NCBI GenBank assembly: GCA_027073945.1
Contig: JALTEL010000236.1
Coordinates: forward strand, 1 to 60,522
DNA length: 60,522 nucleotides
DNA from: Caldifarciminota bacterium
GTDB lineage: Bacteria; WOR-3; Hydrothermia; UBA1063; CAJXJZ01
Direction: 5' to 3'
In this document: piece after piece, positions 51,918-60,522 of the stretch
Numbering within the stretch: the first letter of the stretch is position 1
Layout: each line of letters starts with the position of its first letter
The notes under the pieces: generated by a model
What the model saw: only the letters and a program-made list of their open reading frames with translations
What the model was told of the DNA's origin: nothing
The model's database searches: none
Made by a program: the position numbers and the translations under genes

Positions 51918-52986
51918 TAGTATCCCCTTTGCTTTTCTTATGCCTGTTTACAGTATGAAGTACAATGCTCGTAATGTCAAGGAATCCAATCCTTTTATTT
52001 AGAAAATACCCGACTGCCACTTCATTGGCGGCGTTCATCACTGCAGGAAGCGTTCCGCCCTCCCGAATGACTTCGTAGGCTAATTTAAATAGTGGAAACT
52101 TTTTTGTATCAGGTTTCATAAACTCCAGTTTTTCCATATTAAATATGTCAAGGTCTCTAAAATTAACGGGCTCTCTGTCTGGAAAGGTCAGTGCATATTG
52201 AATTGGAAGGCGCATGTCAGGAGCGGATAGGTGTGCTAAATAACTCCCGTCTTTTAATTTTATAAGCCCGTGAACGATAGATTGCGGATGAATAACAGCC
52301 TTTATTTTATCCAATGGAAGGCCGAAGAGATGATAAGCTTCTATTACCTCTAATCCTTTATTCATAAGCGTGGCGGAGTCAATGGTTATCTTATTGCCCA
52401 TGTTCCATGTAGGATGTTTAAGGGCCATCTCCGGGGTTATGTCTTTTAATCTGTTGATGGGCATTCTCAGGAACGGTCCTCCGGATGCAGTGAGAATAAT
52501 TTCCTCAGTTTCATTTTTTCTCTGAGAAAGCAATTGAAAAATGGCTGAGTGCTCGGAATCTACAGGAATCAATTCACCACTGATTTGTGCCTTTTTCATA
52601 ACTATTTTTCCGAATGAAACCAGTGTTTCCTTATTGGCAAGACAAACCCTTTTACCATATTCCAGTGCAGTTACAGTAGGGTAAACGCCAATGGTTCCTG
52701 ATGTGGCAATAACAACACAATACACATCAGGATGCTGCGCAAGGGCGGTGAGTCCCTCTCTGCCTCTCAATATTTTCAATGTGCTTTTTTCGACGTACGG
52801 AATGTCAGAGGTAATTACGGCAAAATCGGGTGAAAATTCCTGCTCAATCTCTTTGATTCTATCGATATTTTTGTGTACGGAAAAGCCGAATAGTCTGAAT
52901 CTATCTTTCTTATCTCTCAGCACTTTAAGAGTACTTGTCCCTATGGAGCCTGTAGCTCCGAATAAAACTACATTATTCCTTTTCAC
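51847..52986 (-). CDS. dxr: 1-deoxy-D-xylulose 5-phosphate reductoisomerase
   Basis: 379 residues from a GTG start, overlapping TlpA by 14 bases. First committed step to MEP in isoprenoid synthesis. NADPH site VVLFGATGSIGTSTLKVLRD, VCLANKETLVSFGKIVMKKA, PVDSEHSAIFQLL (metal-binding), TASGGPFLRMPINRLKDIT, HPTWNMGNKITIDSATLMNK, GLEVIEAYHLFGLPLDKIKA. Full length. Downstream it overlaps the multi-GAF HD-GYP gene by 71 bases, which is unusually long for a coding overlap. Other MEP genes are not in the window. Confidence 0.97.
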   Translation of the reverse strand: MKRNNVVLFGATGSIGTSTLKVLRDKKDRFRLFGFSVHKNIDRIKEIEQEFSPDFAVITSDIPYVEKSTLKILRGREGLTALAQHPDVYCVVIATSGTIGVYPTVTALEYGKRVCLANKETLVSFGKIVMKKAQISGELIPVDSEHSAIFQLLSQRKNETEEIILTASGGPFLRMPINRLKDITPEMALKHPTWNMGNKITIDSATLMNKGLEVIEAYHLFGLPLDKIKAVIHPQSIVHGLIKLKDGSYLAHLSAPDMRLPIQYALTFPDREPVNFRDLDIFNMEKLEFMKPDTKKFPLFKLAYEVIREGGTLPAVMNAANEVAVGYFLNKRIGFLDITSIVLHTVNRHKKSKGDTIEEIFEADRWAREEASKFAEHTG

Positions 52987-53440
52987 GAATGAGTCGCTCT
53001 ATATCCATGCGAAACTCTGCAAGGGGCACGTACCCTACATATCTCCTGTATATCCTGCCCTTCCTGTCTATTACAAAAGTTGTCGGTATTGCCTGTATAT
53101 TGCCATATTCCTGTAGAATTGCTCTGTTCGGCATGACAAGAGGGTAATTAACTCCGACCCTTTCTTTGAAGTCAATAACCTTTCCTATGTTTCTTTCAAG
53201 TGTCACGCCAATAATCTCCAGCACAGAATCAGGATAAGTATTTTTCAACCGTATATATCCGGGGATTTCCTTTTTGCATGGAGGGCACCATGTAGCCCAG
53301 AAATCAAGGATAACTATCCTGCCCTTAAATTCAGAGAGCTTTACGGTGTCCCCGGAAATTGACTGCAGAGCAAAATTGGGGGCATTGATTCTTGCCTTTG
53401 TTGTACCCAGTAAAATTCCCAATAGTAAAAATAATTTCAT
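52973..53440 (-). CDS. TlpA/ResA-like exported thioredoxin
   Basis: 155 residues. N-terminal hydrophobic signal (MKLFLLLGILLGTTKA), then thioredoxin core: FALQSISGDTVKLSEFKGRI, VILDFWATWCPPCKKEIPGY (active site CPPC), IQAIPTTFVIDRKGRIYRRY with the cis-Pro (IPTT). Periplasmic, likely reducing, used in cytochrome c or envelope disulfide work. GGGAGGTCATA precedes the ATG. The gene begins a leftward unit with dxr; the divergent metG promoter is next to its own. Confidence 0.92.
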   Translation of the reverse strand: MKLFLLLGILLGTTKARINAPNFALQSISGDTVKLSEFKGRIVILDFWATWCPPCKKEIPGYIRLKNTYPDSVLEIIGVTLERNIGKVIDFKERVGVNYPLVMPNRAILQEYGNIQAIPTTFVIDRKGRIYRRYVGYVPLAEFRMDIERLIREKE

Positions 53441-53467
53441 TATGACCTCCCTGTCATTTATTCAATA

Positions 53468-53496
53468 ATTTTAATGGTACAATTACGTTCAATCAA
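53468..53496 (-). promoter_or_regulatory. Promoter of tlpA-like/dxr/HD-GYP unit
   Basis: Reverse strand TTGATT (53491-53496), 17-bp spacer, TAAAAT (53468-53473), then a leader with GGGAGGT before ATG 53440. Its -35 box is separated from that of metG by only 4 bases. Confidence 0.75.
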
Positions 53497-53500
53497 CCTT

Positions 53501-53529
53501 TTGACCATTCGGGGCTTGTTCTTTATAAT
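53501..53529 (+). promoter_or_regulatory. Promoter of metG, leaderless type
   Basis: TTGACC (53501-53506), 17-bp spacer, TATAAT (53524-53529), 6 bases, then ATG at 53536. No ribosome-binding site. Confidence 0.8.
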
Positions 53530-53535
53530 TTCCAT

Positions 53536-55530
53536 ATGAAGAAGAGGATTTTGGTAACCAGTGCTTTACCTTATGCAAATGGTCCTTTGCATATAGGCCA
53601 CATTGCAGGGGCGTATCTGCCTGCTGATATATACACACGTTACAACAGATTAAAGGGAAAAGAGATTTTACATATATGCGGTACTGACGAACATGGAGTT
53701 GCCGTAACCATACGAGCAGAGAAAGAGGGTAAAAATCCGAGGCAGATAGTTGATTTTTACCATAGGGAAATAAAAGAGGAATTTGATGCCCTGCATATAG
53801 AATTTGATAATTTTTCAAGAACGTCATTGCCTCTGCACAAAAAAAATTCACAGGATTTTTTTTTAACTGTGTTTAAAAAAGGATATGTTGAGAAAAGGGA
53901 TACAGAGCAGTATTTTTGTCCTAATTGCAATAGATTTTTGCCTGACAGATATGTGGAGGGAACATGTCCTAAATGCGGATATGAAAAGGCAAGGGGTGAC
54001 CAGTGTGAACACTGTGGTACATGGTTGGAACCTACCGACCTTATAAATCCCAGGTGTGCTATATGCGGAGCAACGCCTTATTTAAAAAATTCTTCTCACT
54101 ACTATTTCAAATTGAGTAAGCTTTCACATAGACTTGAAGATTGGCTTAAATCAAAGACCGAATGGAAAGACGTTGTCAGGCAATTCGCACTATCATGGGT
54201 AAAAGAGGGACTTTTGGACAGGTCCATTTCAAGAGACCTTGACTGGGGAGTCCCTGTCCCGCTTGAAGATGCTGTCGGCAAGGTACTGTACGTATGGTTT
54301 GATGCCCCTATAGGATATATATCTTCCACAATGGAATGGGCTGAGAAAAAAGGAGACCCAAAGGCATGGGAACAATGGTGGAAAGATAAAGATACCAGAT
54401 TAATACATTTTATTGGCAAGGATAATATAGTTTTTCATGCCATTGTTTGGCCTGCAATGCTTATGGCTCACGGTGATTATATTTTGCCAGACGATATTCC
54501 TGCCAATTATTTTCTCAATTTAGAAGGGTCAAAGATATCCACTTCAAGAAATTGGGCAGTATGGATAAAAGACCTTGTAAAACAATACCCATCCGATTAT
54601 ATCAGATTCGGACTCACTTATGCGATGCCAGAAACAAAAGACTCTGATTTTACATTTGCCGATTTCAAGGCAAAGGTGGACTATGAACTTGCAAATAATG
54701 TCGGAAATTTTGTTAACAGGAGTTTGAAATTTATAAAAGGCTATATGGGAGGTCGCGTAGGTCCGCTTACTCAGTTGGAAAATGAGAAGGACAGGGAACT
54801 TGCTGCACTTATTGAGAGAGCACCCTCAGAAATCGGTGGATACATAGAGGGTTTCCATTTCAGAAAAGGACTCCAGAGCATTCTCAAGCTGACAGCAGCA
54901 GGTAACAAATACTTTGACGCAATGGCGCCCTGGACGACTAAAAAGTCTGATGTGGAAAGGACAAGAAAAACACTTGCACTTTGCTATTCATTGATAAGGG
55001 CTCTTTCCGTACTTATTGAGCCTTACCTTCCGGATTCCGCCCGCAAGCTACGCCATATGTTGAATATTGGGAAGGTTCCCTGGGATGGGGCAGGAAATTG
55101 GCGTCTGGAGTCTGAGGTGGAAATTGGTGAGGTCAGTATTCTTTATAAAAAAGTTGAGGAGATTATCAAAATGGAACAGGTGAAAAGCCCAGAAGAGCAA
55201 CCGTCTTCGGAAATCACTTATGAGTACTTCAGCAAAATGAAAATAAAGATAGGGAAAATTATTGACGCAAAGAAGGTACCGCAGTCCAAAAAGTTGCTTG
55301 AATTGAAGGTTGATATAGGAGAAAAGGTTATTACACTTGCCGCTGGTATTTCACAGTATTATGAACCCGAGAATTTAATTGGCAAGGAAATTCCCGTAAT
55401 TGTCAATTTAAAACCGAGAAAGCTGATGGGAATCCTATCGCGTGGCATGATGCTCGCAGCGGTTGAGAATGGAAAACCAGTACTTCTGAACCCGCTGGAA
55501 GAAGTTAAACCCGGAACAGATGTGAGTTGA
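53536..55530 (+). CDS. metG: Methionine-tRNA ligase with C-terminal tRNA-binding domain
   Basis: 664 residues. Class I signature ALPYANGPLHIGHIAGAYLP, followed by the MetRS zinc knuckles: four CX2C pairs (CPNC, CPKC, CEHC, CAIC), the form with two knuckles. The KMSKS loop reads SKISTS (GSKISTSRNWAVWIKDLV). Anticodon-binding helical domain, then a C-terminal OB-fold (about 560-664) with YFSKMKIKIGKIIDAKKVPQ and GILSRGMMLAAVENGKPVLL, the Trbp111-like dimerising tRNA-binding domain. Complete. Leaderless-type start; the 3' end overlaps the next gene by 4 bases (TTGA). Confidence 0.97.
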   Translation: MKKRILVTSALPYANGPLHIGHIAGAYLPADIYTRYNRLKGKEILHICGTDEHGVAVTIRAEKEGKNPRQIVDFYHREIKEEFDALHIEFDNFSRTSLPLHKKNSQDFFLTVFKKGYVEKRDTEQYFCPNCNRFLPDRYVEGTCPKCGYEKARGDQCEHCGTWLEPTDLINPRCAICGATPYLKNSSHYYFKLSKLSHRLEDWLKSKTEWKDVVRQFALSWVKEGLLDRSISRDLDWGVPVPLEDAVGKVLYVWFDAPIGYISSTMEWAEKKGDPKAWEQWWKDKDTRLIHFIGKDNIVFHAIVWPAMLMAHGDYILPDDIPANYFLNLEGSKISTSRNWAVWIKDLVKQYPSDYIRFGLTYAMPETKDSDFTFADFKAKVDYELANNVGNFVNRSLKFIKGYMGGRVGPLTQLENEKDRELAALIERAPSEIGGYIEGFHFRKGLQSILKLTAAGNKYFDAMAPWTTKKSDVERTRKTLALCYSLIRALSVLIEPYLPDSARKLRHMLNIGKVPWDGAGNWRLESEVEIGEVSILYKKVEEIIKMEQVKSPEEQPSSEITYEYFSKMKIKIGKIIDAKKVPQSKKLLELKVDIGEKVITLAAGISQYYEPENLIGKEIPVIVNLKPRKLMGILSRGMMLAAVENGKPVLLNPLEEVKPGTDVS

Positions 55531-56402
55531 CTAAATATATTTTTCTTGTCCTGATATTACTGGTTTCCTGTGAAAAAAATACTTTACACAGTGTTGAGGG
55601 TTACATAAAAGAAGGGGAATATACAAAGGCGGAATCATCTCTCATTAATATGCTTAAGGAAAGGGATAAGGATAATGAGGTTATTTATATTTTCCTTGCA
55701 AAGGTATATATAAGAGAGCGAAAGTATGGCAAAGCCTCGGAAATACTAAAATCCATCCAATCCGTTCCTAAAGGCTACATAAAGAAATACGCGGAGACGC
55801 TCGTTGAACTGGGCGACAGTGCAAAGAGCATAGGGTATATTCAAATGGCAAAGGAAAGCTATTCACTGGCTTTTATTCAGGACTCCTTTTATAACCTTGG
55901 TAGTAGATTCCTGTTGCTTATAAGGCAGTCTTATAAAATGGGAGATTGCGAAAGAGCAATATTGTTTTCCTATCATTATCTGCAAGAGCAAGATGCTGAT
56001 ACCAATGCAGTTTTTTCACCACTCCTCAGTTGTCTTTATTCAACAGGAAGGTGGGATGATATAGTAAAACTAAGGGATGTAATTGAGACCAAGAAAAATA
56101 TAATGAACTATGAATGGGCACTTGGTGAGGCTCTGTTCAATCTTGGTGTAACTGCCATTAGCAACGGAGAAAACGAAAAAGCAAAAATGTACCTGAGGGA
56201 GTTTACTGATATAAAATCTCCCAAAATACTTCTGGATGATGCATATTTTTATCTTGGTACCATCTTTGAGAGCGAAAGCCTGCCTGACAGTGCCATTGAT
56301 AATTACTATCTGGCAATGCAATACAGTCTTGTCCCGAAATCTACAATCTATAAACAAGCAAGACAACATATAATGTTACTGAAAAACGATGAAAATAATT
56401 AG
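55527..56402 (+). CDS. Hypothetical lipoprotein with TPR-like repeats
   Basis: 291 residues from TTG, overlapping metG by 4 bases. Signal MTKYIFLVLILLVSCEKN, lipobox LVSC (Cys15). The mature protein is helical with repeat-like units: YIKEGEYTKAESSLINMLKE, IYIFLAKVYIRERKYGKASE, YIQMAKESYSLAFIQDSFYN, AKMYLREFTDIKSPKILLDD. These are TPR patterns, suggesting a scaffold in an envelope complex, like BamD-type lipoproteins; this is inference. It overlaps the start of the following SpoIID-like gene by 14 bases. Confidence 0.75.
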   Translation: MTKYIFLVLILLVSCEKNTLHSVEGYIKEGEYTKAESSLINMLKERDKDNEVIYIFLAKVYIRERKYGKASEILKSIQSVPKGYIKKYAETLVELGDSAKSIGYIQMAKESYSLAFIQDSFYNLGSRFLLLIRQSYKMGDCERAILFSYHYLQEQDADTNAVFSPLLSCLYSTGRWDDIVKLRDVIETKKNIMNYEWALGEALFNLGVTAISNGENEKAKMYLREFTDIKSPKILLDDAYFYLGTIFESESLPDSAIDNYYLAMQYSLVPKSTIYKQARQHIMLLKNDENN

Positions 56403-57956
56403 ATATTTGCTTCTTTTGAGCCTTTTTTTTTATCCTGCCATAGGCAGGAAATAAGAAGAAAACCCCCAGCACCCCCTCCTTCTGTTGCAAAAAAGCCAAA
56501 AATTTCTCCTCCATCCTATAAGACCCCTGTAATAAGAGTAAAAATCAAAAGGAGCAGGGCATTCAAATTGTTTATAAATGGAAAAGCCTTACTTTACGAT
56601 GACAGCAATCTAAGGGCAGAGATTAACAATGCTGTTGTAGATGTGGCCAGTGGTAAATTTTCCCCGTTTTTTGTATATTACGGTCTTGTAAGCGCTTCAA
56701 CATCGAAGGATGAGATTTTACCACTACTGCGCCAGTACAAAAAATTAGGCTATAGCATAAAATTGGCAAAAAAGAGGTTAAATAAACTTTATCCGTACTA
56801 TTTTTTGCTCTCAGGACCTTTTAATACGAGAAAAGATGCCGAGTCATTATCGCCCTCTTCTCTGAAATATGTTATATATGTGGAAAAAACATCATCAAAT
56901 AACACTATACTTGTAAAGATAAATAACGAGAAGCTGTTTTTCAAAAAAAGGATCCTTATACGTCTCGGCAATGCTTTAACTCTCAGAGACATTGAATTTG
57001 CAAAAGGTTTTCAGTATTCAAGCAGGCAGAACGTTAGTTTAAGAGGTGATGTGGAAATAGTTTACGATGATACCGGATACCTGCTGTTGATAAACATTTT
57101 ACCTTTGGAATCTTATGTGCAGGGAGTTGTGGCATCGGAGATGGGGCAGTATTTCCCGTTAGAGGCATTGAAGGCACAGGCAGTAGCTGCACGTACCAAT
57201 GCAATAAGGAAGCTTTACTACAATTCAAAGTATATTGGCATGCCATATAATACCGATAATGATGTTTACGACCAGGTTTTTCAGGGGATGGGACGTGTAA
57301 ATTTGAATATAAAAAAAGCTGTACAGGAGACCAGAGGAGAGATCATAACTTACAACGGAAAACCAATAGAGGCGCTTTTTCATTCAATGTGCGGTGGTCA
57401 TACCGAGAATTCGGAAAATGTATGGTCCTCTTATATACCCTATTTAAGGGGAGTTTTGGACATCAATGCGCAGAAAAACAGATTCCCCTTAAACTCCGAA
57501 TCAGCTGTGAGGAAATGGATAAATTCTAACCCACCTGTAAATTGTAGGGATAAAACTTCTAAATACTGGAGATGGAAATTCAAGTATAAGCCGTCCGAAC
57601 TATCTCTTATAATAAAGGCTAAAACAGGCAAGGATCTGGGAAATATTTTGAATCTTGTGGTATTGAAAAGGGGAGTCTCCGGCAGGGCAAAACTGATTGA
57701 AATAATAGGCACAAAAGGAAGTTTTAAGATAAGAAAAGATCTCAATATAAGAAGGGCTTTATCATACAGTACCTTACCTTCCTCTCTTTTTTATATAACT
57801 AAGAAGTCCGGATATTTTATTATCAAAGGAAGGGGAAACGGTCATGGTGTCGGTATGTGCCAGTTTGGTGCAAGGGGTATGGCATTAAAAGGCTATAATT
57901 ACAAAACAATTATTCACCATTACTATACAGGTGTAAAAATTGAGAAAATATATTGA
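56389..57956 (+). CDS. SpoIID/LytB-domain lipoprotein, reading frame interrupted at a T9 run
   Basis: The uninterrupted frame begins at TTG 56568 and gives 462 residues, but in the same frame upstream codons from about 56424 read FFLSCHRQEIRRKPPAPPPS, a lipobox (FLSC) and Pro-rich linker. The matching signal-peptide start MKIIRYLLLLSLFF lies at ATG 56389 in another frame and hits a stop after 21 residues. The two join by a -1 shift, equal to one missing T, inside T9 at 56423-56431. Mature part: N-terminal region with SPOR-like text, then SpoIID: LLINILPLESYVQGVVASEM, LEALKAQAVAARTNAIRKLY, SMCGGHTENSENVWSS, GNGHGVGMCQFGARGMALKG. SpoIID acts on peptidoglycan glycans. Either a sequencing or strain indel, or slippage. 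Confidence 0.8.
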
Positions 57957-59019
57957 TTTTCTTGATGATAACAGGGTGAATGGAGCGCATCTGGCATCAC
58001 CCCTATATAAGCCTTATAAAAAAGTTTGGTTAAGAGACCATTCAATGATTACATTGCTGAAAATGCGGATGGGAATGGATGTGTCTTCGGAAGTAGAGTG
58101 GATTGTTGCATTACTCTGCAAAGAAGACTCCAGGATTAAAAAACTTTTTGAAAAGGATAGTAGAGATGAAGCGTTTTATAACGCGGATTTCCACCCGGCA
58201 GCGAGATATACACCTAACAGAGATAGATTTGAAAGTAACTGGCTTGAGCGACAATATGATGGTGTGGCACTTGCCGTATTGGTGTTAATGGAGTATGATA
58301 TGCAAGATAAGCATTATCAAGATGTTGTGGAAGATTATCTCAATTATCTGTTTTATGTATGGCCAACGCCCTGTGCAGACCTGTGGGAAATGCACGAGCA
58401 GGCTCTTCATACATATACGCTCGGATTGATAGCATATACTTTAAAAATGGCGGAGATTTATACCGGAGACTCTCTGTATATGGATAAGGCTTCCAAGATC
58501 ATATCTTTCATCACAAAAAAACTCACGCACAATGGCATACTCTCAAAAATGCTTGTAAAAGACACCGCAGTCGGATATGATGCATCCAACTTGCTTTTGC
58601 TCTCAAGGTTTGATATTTTTAAAGATAAAAAAATGATAAAAGATAATCTGTTGGAATTGTATGCCAAATTATCTCCAGATGGGAAAGGACTGTTCAGATT
58701 CATAATCCCTCAAACCGGGGAGCAGGATGTATATTTTGGGGGTGGAATATGGTTTATAACAACTTATTGGGCAGGTCATATATTCATTGATATGGGCGAT
58801 ACTAACACTGCTCTTAGAATGCTTAATTACCACTGGAGTTTCCCGCTTGGTGAGCAGGTGAGCAATAATAAATTAATACAAAGTAAAAAGGGACTTTTAG
58901 AATGGATAATTCAAAGCAAGAGGGAAAACAATGGTATTGAAGGCCCCGCTTTTCCGCTTAACTGGACAATGGCTGAGTATGCATACCTTAAATACAGACT
59001 GCAAAATTTAAAAAAATAA
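57940..59019 (+). CDS. GH15-like glycoside hydrolase (glucoamylase-type alpha/alpha barrel)
   Basis: 359 residues from TTG, overlapping the SpoIID-like gene by 17 bases. No signal peptide. Motifs fitting GH15: KKVWLRDHSMITLLKMRM (substrate-binding WxRD), CADLWEMHEQALHTYTLGLI (LWE with the general acid Glu, then HTYT), ASNLLLLSRFDIF, FGGGIWFITTYWAGHIFIDM, and the C-terminal GPAFPLNWTMAEYAYLKYRL (PLxWxxAEY, with the base Glu). Shorter than typical 600-residue members because it has no N-terminal beta-sandwich. Likely cytoplasmic hydrolysis or phosphorolysis of an alpha-glucan or trehalose-like sugar; the substrate cannot be named. Confidence 0.75.
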   Translation: MRKYIDFLDDNRVNGAHLASPLYKPYKKVWLRDHSMITLLKMRMGMDVSSEVEWIVALLCKEDSRIKKLFEKDSRDEAFYNADFHPAARYTPNRDRFESNWLERQYDGVALAVLVLMEYDMQDKHYQDVVEDYLNYLFYVWPTPCADLWEMHEQALHTYTLGLIAYTLKMAEIYTGDSLYMDKASKIISFITKKLTHNGILSKMLVKDTAVGYDASNLLLLSRFDIFKDKKMIKDNLLELYAKLSPDGKGLFRFIIPQTGEQDVYFGGGIWFITTYWAGHIFIDMGDTNTALRMLNYHWSFPLGEQVSNNKLIQSKKGLLEWIIQSKRENNGIEGPAFPLNWTMAEYAYLKYRLQNLKK

Positions 59020-59073
59020 ATCAGGGAACAAAACAGGCTTTTTATTTGTCTAAAATATCAAAAGGAGGAAAAA

Positions 59074-59544
59074 ATGCTAAGTATAATGATAGCATCCATA
59101 ATAGCAATGGGCCCTCAGATGAAAGGAGCCATAAGGACGAGAATGATGGATATGACGGTAAATATGCTGATAAATAACACAACATTGCAGAAGAAAATCA
59201 ATCTCAGTGATGCACAACTGGACAAGATAAGAAAGGTACATTATGATACTGAAAAGAAGGTTATAAGTCTGTCAAAAGACATAGGACTTTTGGACGTTGA
59301 TATAAAGCAGCTACTTGATCAAAAAGACCCGGATTTGAAGTTGGTGGAGAATAAGGTAAGAAAGGCATCCTCTATTGAGGCTTCGCTGAAGATGGCGAAG
59401 ATAACCGAATGGGTTACAATTAAACATATTCTTACAGATAGTCAAATTGAGGGAATCAAGGAATTTGCTGCAACCAGGGTGAGAAGATTTATGAAAGGCA
59501 TGCGTGGCAGGCACGGCGGAGAAGAACCAGCTCCAAGAAGATAA
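59074..59544 (+). CDS. Spy/CpxP-like exported helical protein
   Basis: 156 residues. Short hydrophobic N-terminus (MLSIMIASIIAMGPQMKGA), a weak signal peptide, then all-helical sequence with two LTxxQ-like motifs: INLSDAQLDKIRKVHYDTEK and HILTDSQIEGIKEFAATRVR. This is the pattern of Spy/CpxP and metal-sensing periplasmic chaperones (LTXXQ family). The tail is basic and Gly/Arg-rich (MKGMRGRHGG). AAAAGGAGGAAAA precedes the ATG. An intrinsic terminator follows. Confidence 0.78.
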   Translation: MLSIMIASIIAMGPQMKGAIRTRMMDMTVNMLINNTTLQKKINLSDAQLDKIRKVHYDTEKKVISLSKDIGLLDVDIKQLLDQKDPDLKLVENKVRKASSIEASLKMAKITEWVTIKHILTDSQIEGIKEFAATRVRRFMKGMRGRHGGEEPAPRR

Positions 59545-59569
59545 CACTTCCTTTTATTGCAAAGTTTAC

Positions 59570-59599
59570 TTACAGGATAGGCAATCGCCTGTCCTGTAA
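59570..59599. terminator. Bidirectional intrinsic terminator
   Basis: Inverted repeat TTACAGGATAGGC (59570-59582) and GCCTGTCCTGTAA (59587-59599), 13 pairs with one G-T and loop AATC, followed by AATTTTTAT rightward. It sits between the convergent Spy-like and tgt genes. Confidence 0.85.
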
Positions 59600-59632
59600 A
59601 ATTTTTATGGATTAAAGACTGTAATTAAAAGG

Positions 59633-60522
<890 letters not shown>

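Overview
The window is a gene-dense, low-GC (roughly 38-40 percent by eye) stretch of a bacterial chromosome with no phage, transposon, CRISPR or integron signal. Lipoprotein signal peptides, an RlpA-type cell-wall protein, a beta-barrel-like exported protein, a Flp pilin and a secreted protein with a Bacteroidetes-like type IX (Por) C-terminal sorting domain point to a diderm of the FCB/candidate-phylum kind, for example something near WOR-3 (Stahlbacteria). The phylum call is inference. Neighbouring genes commonly overlap by 4-20 bases, convergent genes meet with gaps of 2-17 bases or overlap, and TTG/GTG starts are frequent, so the genome is compact.

Layout. 1-3.0 kb: three small regulators (PadR, winged helix, TetR) around a membrane-protein operon. 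3-7.4 kb: sirtuin, GNAT/RlpA pair, a lipoprotein and dihydrolipoamide dehydrogenase. 7.4-11.7 kb: the classic rpmH-rnpA-yidD-yidC-jag-mnmE cluster, transcribed leftward behind a tRNA-Val gene. 11.8-19 kb: CstA transporter with a small protein and an ArsA-like ATPase, a DUF2207 protein, a Ca/Na antiporter, a lipoprotein and a double UspA protein. 19.2-22.2 kb: HIT hydrolase, ribBA, ribH, trmI. 22.2-31 kb (leftward): HD-GYP protein, peptidase C26-like amidotransferase, pgk, a membrane protein, a ThiF-like protein, DUF1858 and two aldehyde dehydrogenases. 31.2-35.7 kb: one tight operon of a solute-binding lipoprotein, histidine kinase, receiver and EAL protein. 35.8-44.6 kb: rplT-pheS-pheT, two small proteins, rarA, rny, ymdB, queG. 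44.6-48.9 kb: tRNA-Thr/Tyr/Gly, two lipoproteins, the sorting-domain protein and a Flp pilin. 48.9-53.4 kb (leftward): TlpA-like thioredoxin, dxr, multi-GAF HD-GYP. 53.5-60.5 kb: metG, two envelope proteins (one a frameshifted SpoIID-like protein), a GH15-like glycosidase, a Spy-like protein and tgt (runs off the right edge).

Themes. (i) Twenty sigma70-type promoters can be read directly, with TTGAAA/TTGACA-like -35 and TATAAT-like -10 boxes 17 bp apart. In nine of them the -10 box lies only 6-9 bases before the start codon with no Shine-Dalgarno, which implies leaderless mRNAs. The other nine protein-coding promoters have a normal leader with a strong AAGGAGG-type site. (ii) Cyclic-di-GMP turnover: two HD-GYP proteins and an EAL protein, the last in an operon with a binding protein, a sensor kinase and a lone receiver; no intact GGDEF cyclase is present. 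(iii) Two lipoprotein-like genes have 5' ends that cannot be read in a single frame from a normal start codon, both near homopolymer runs. (iv) None of the four tRNA genes encodes CCA.
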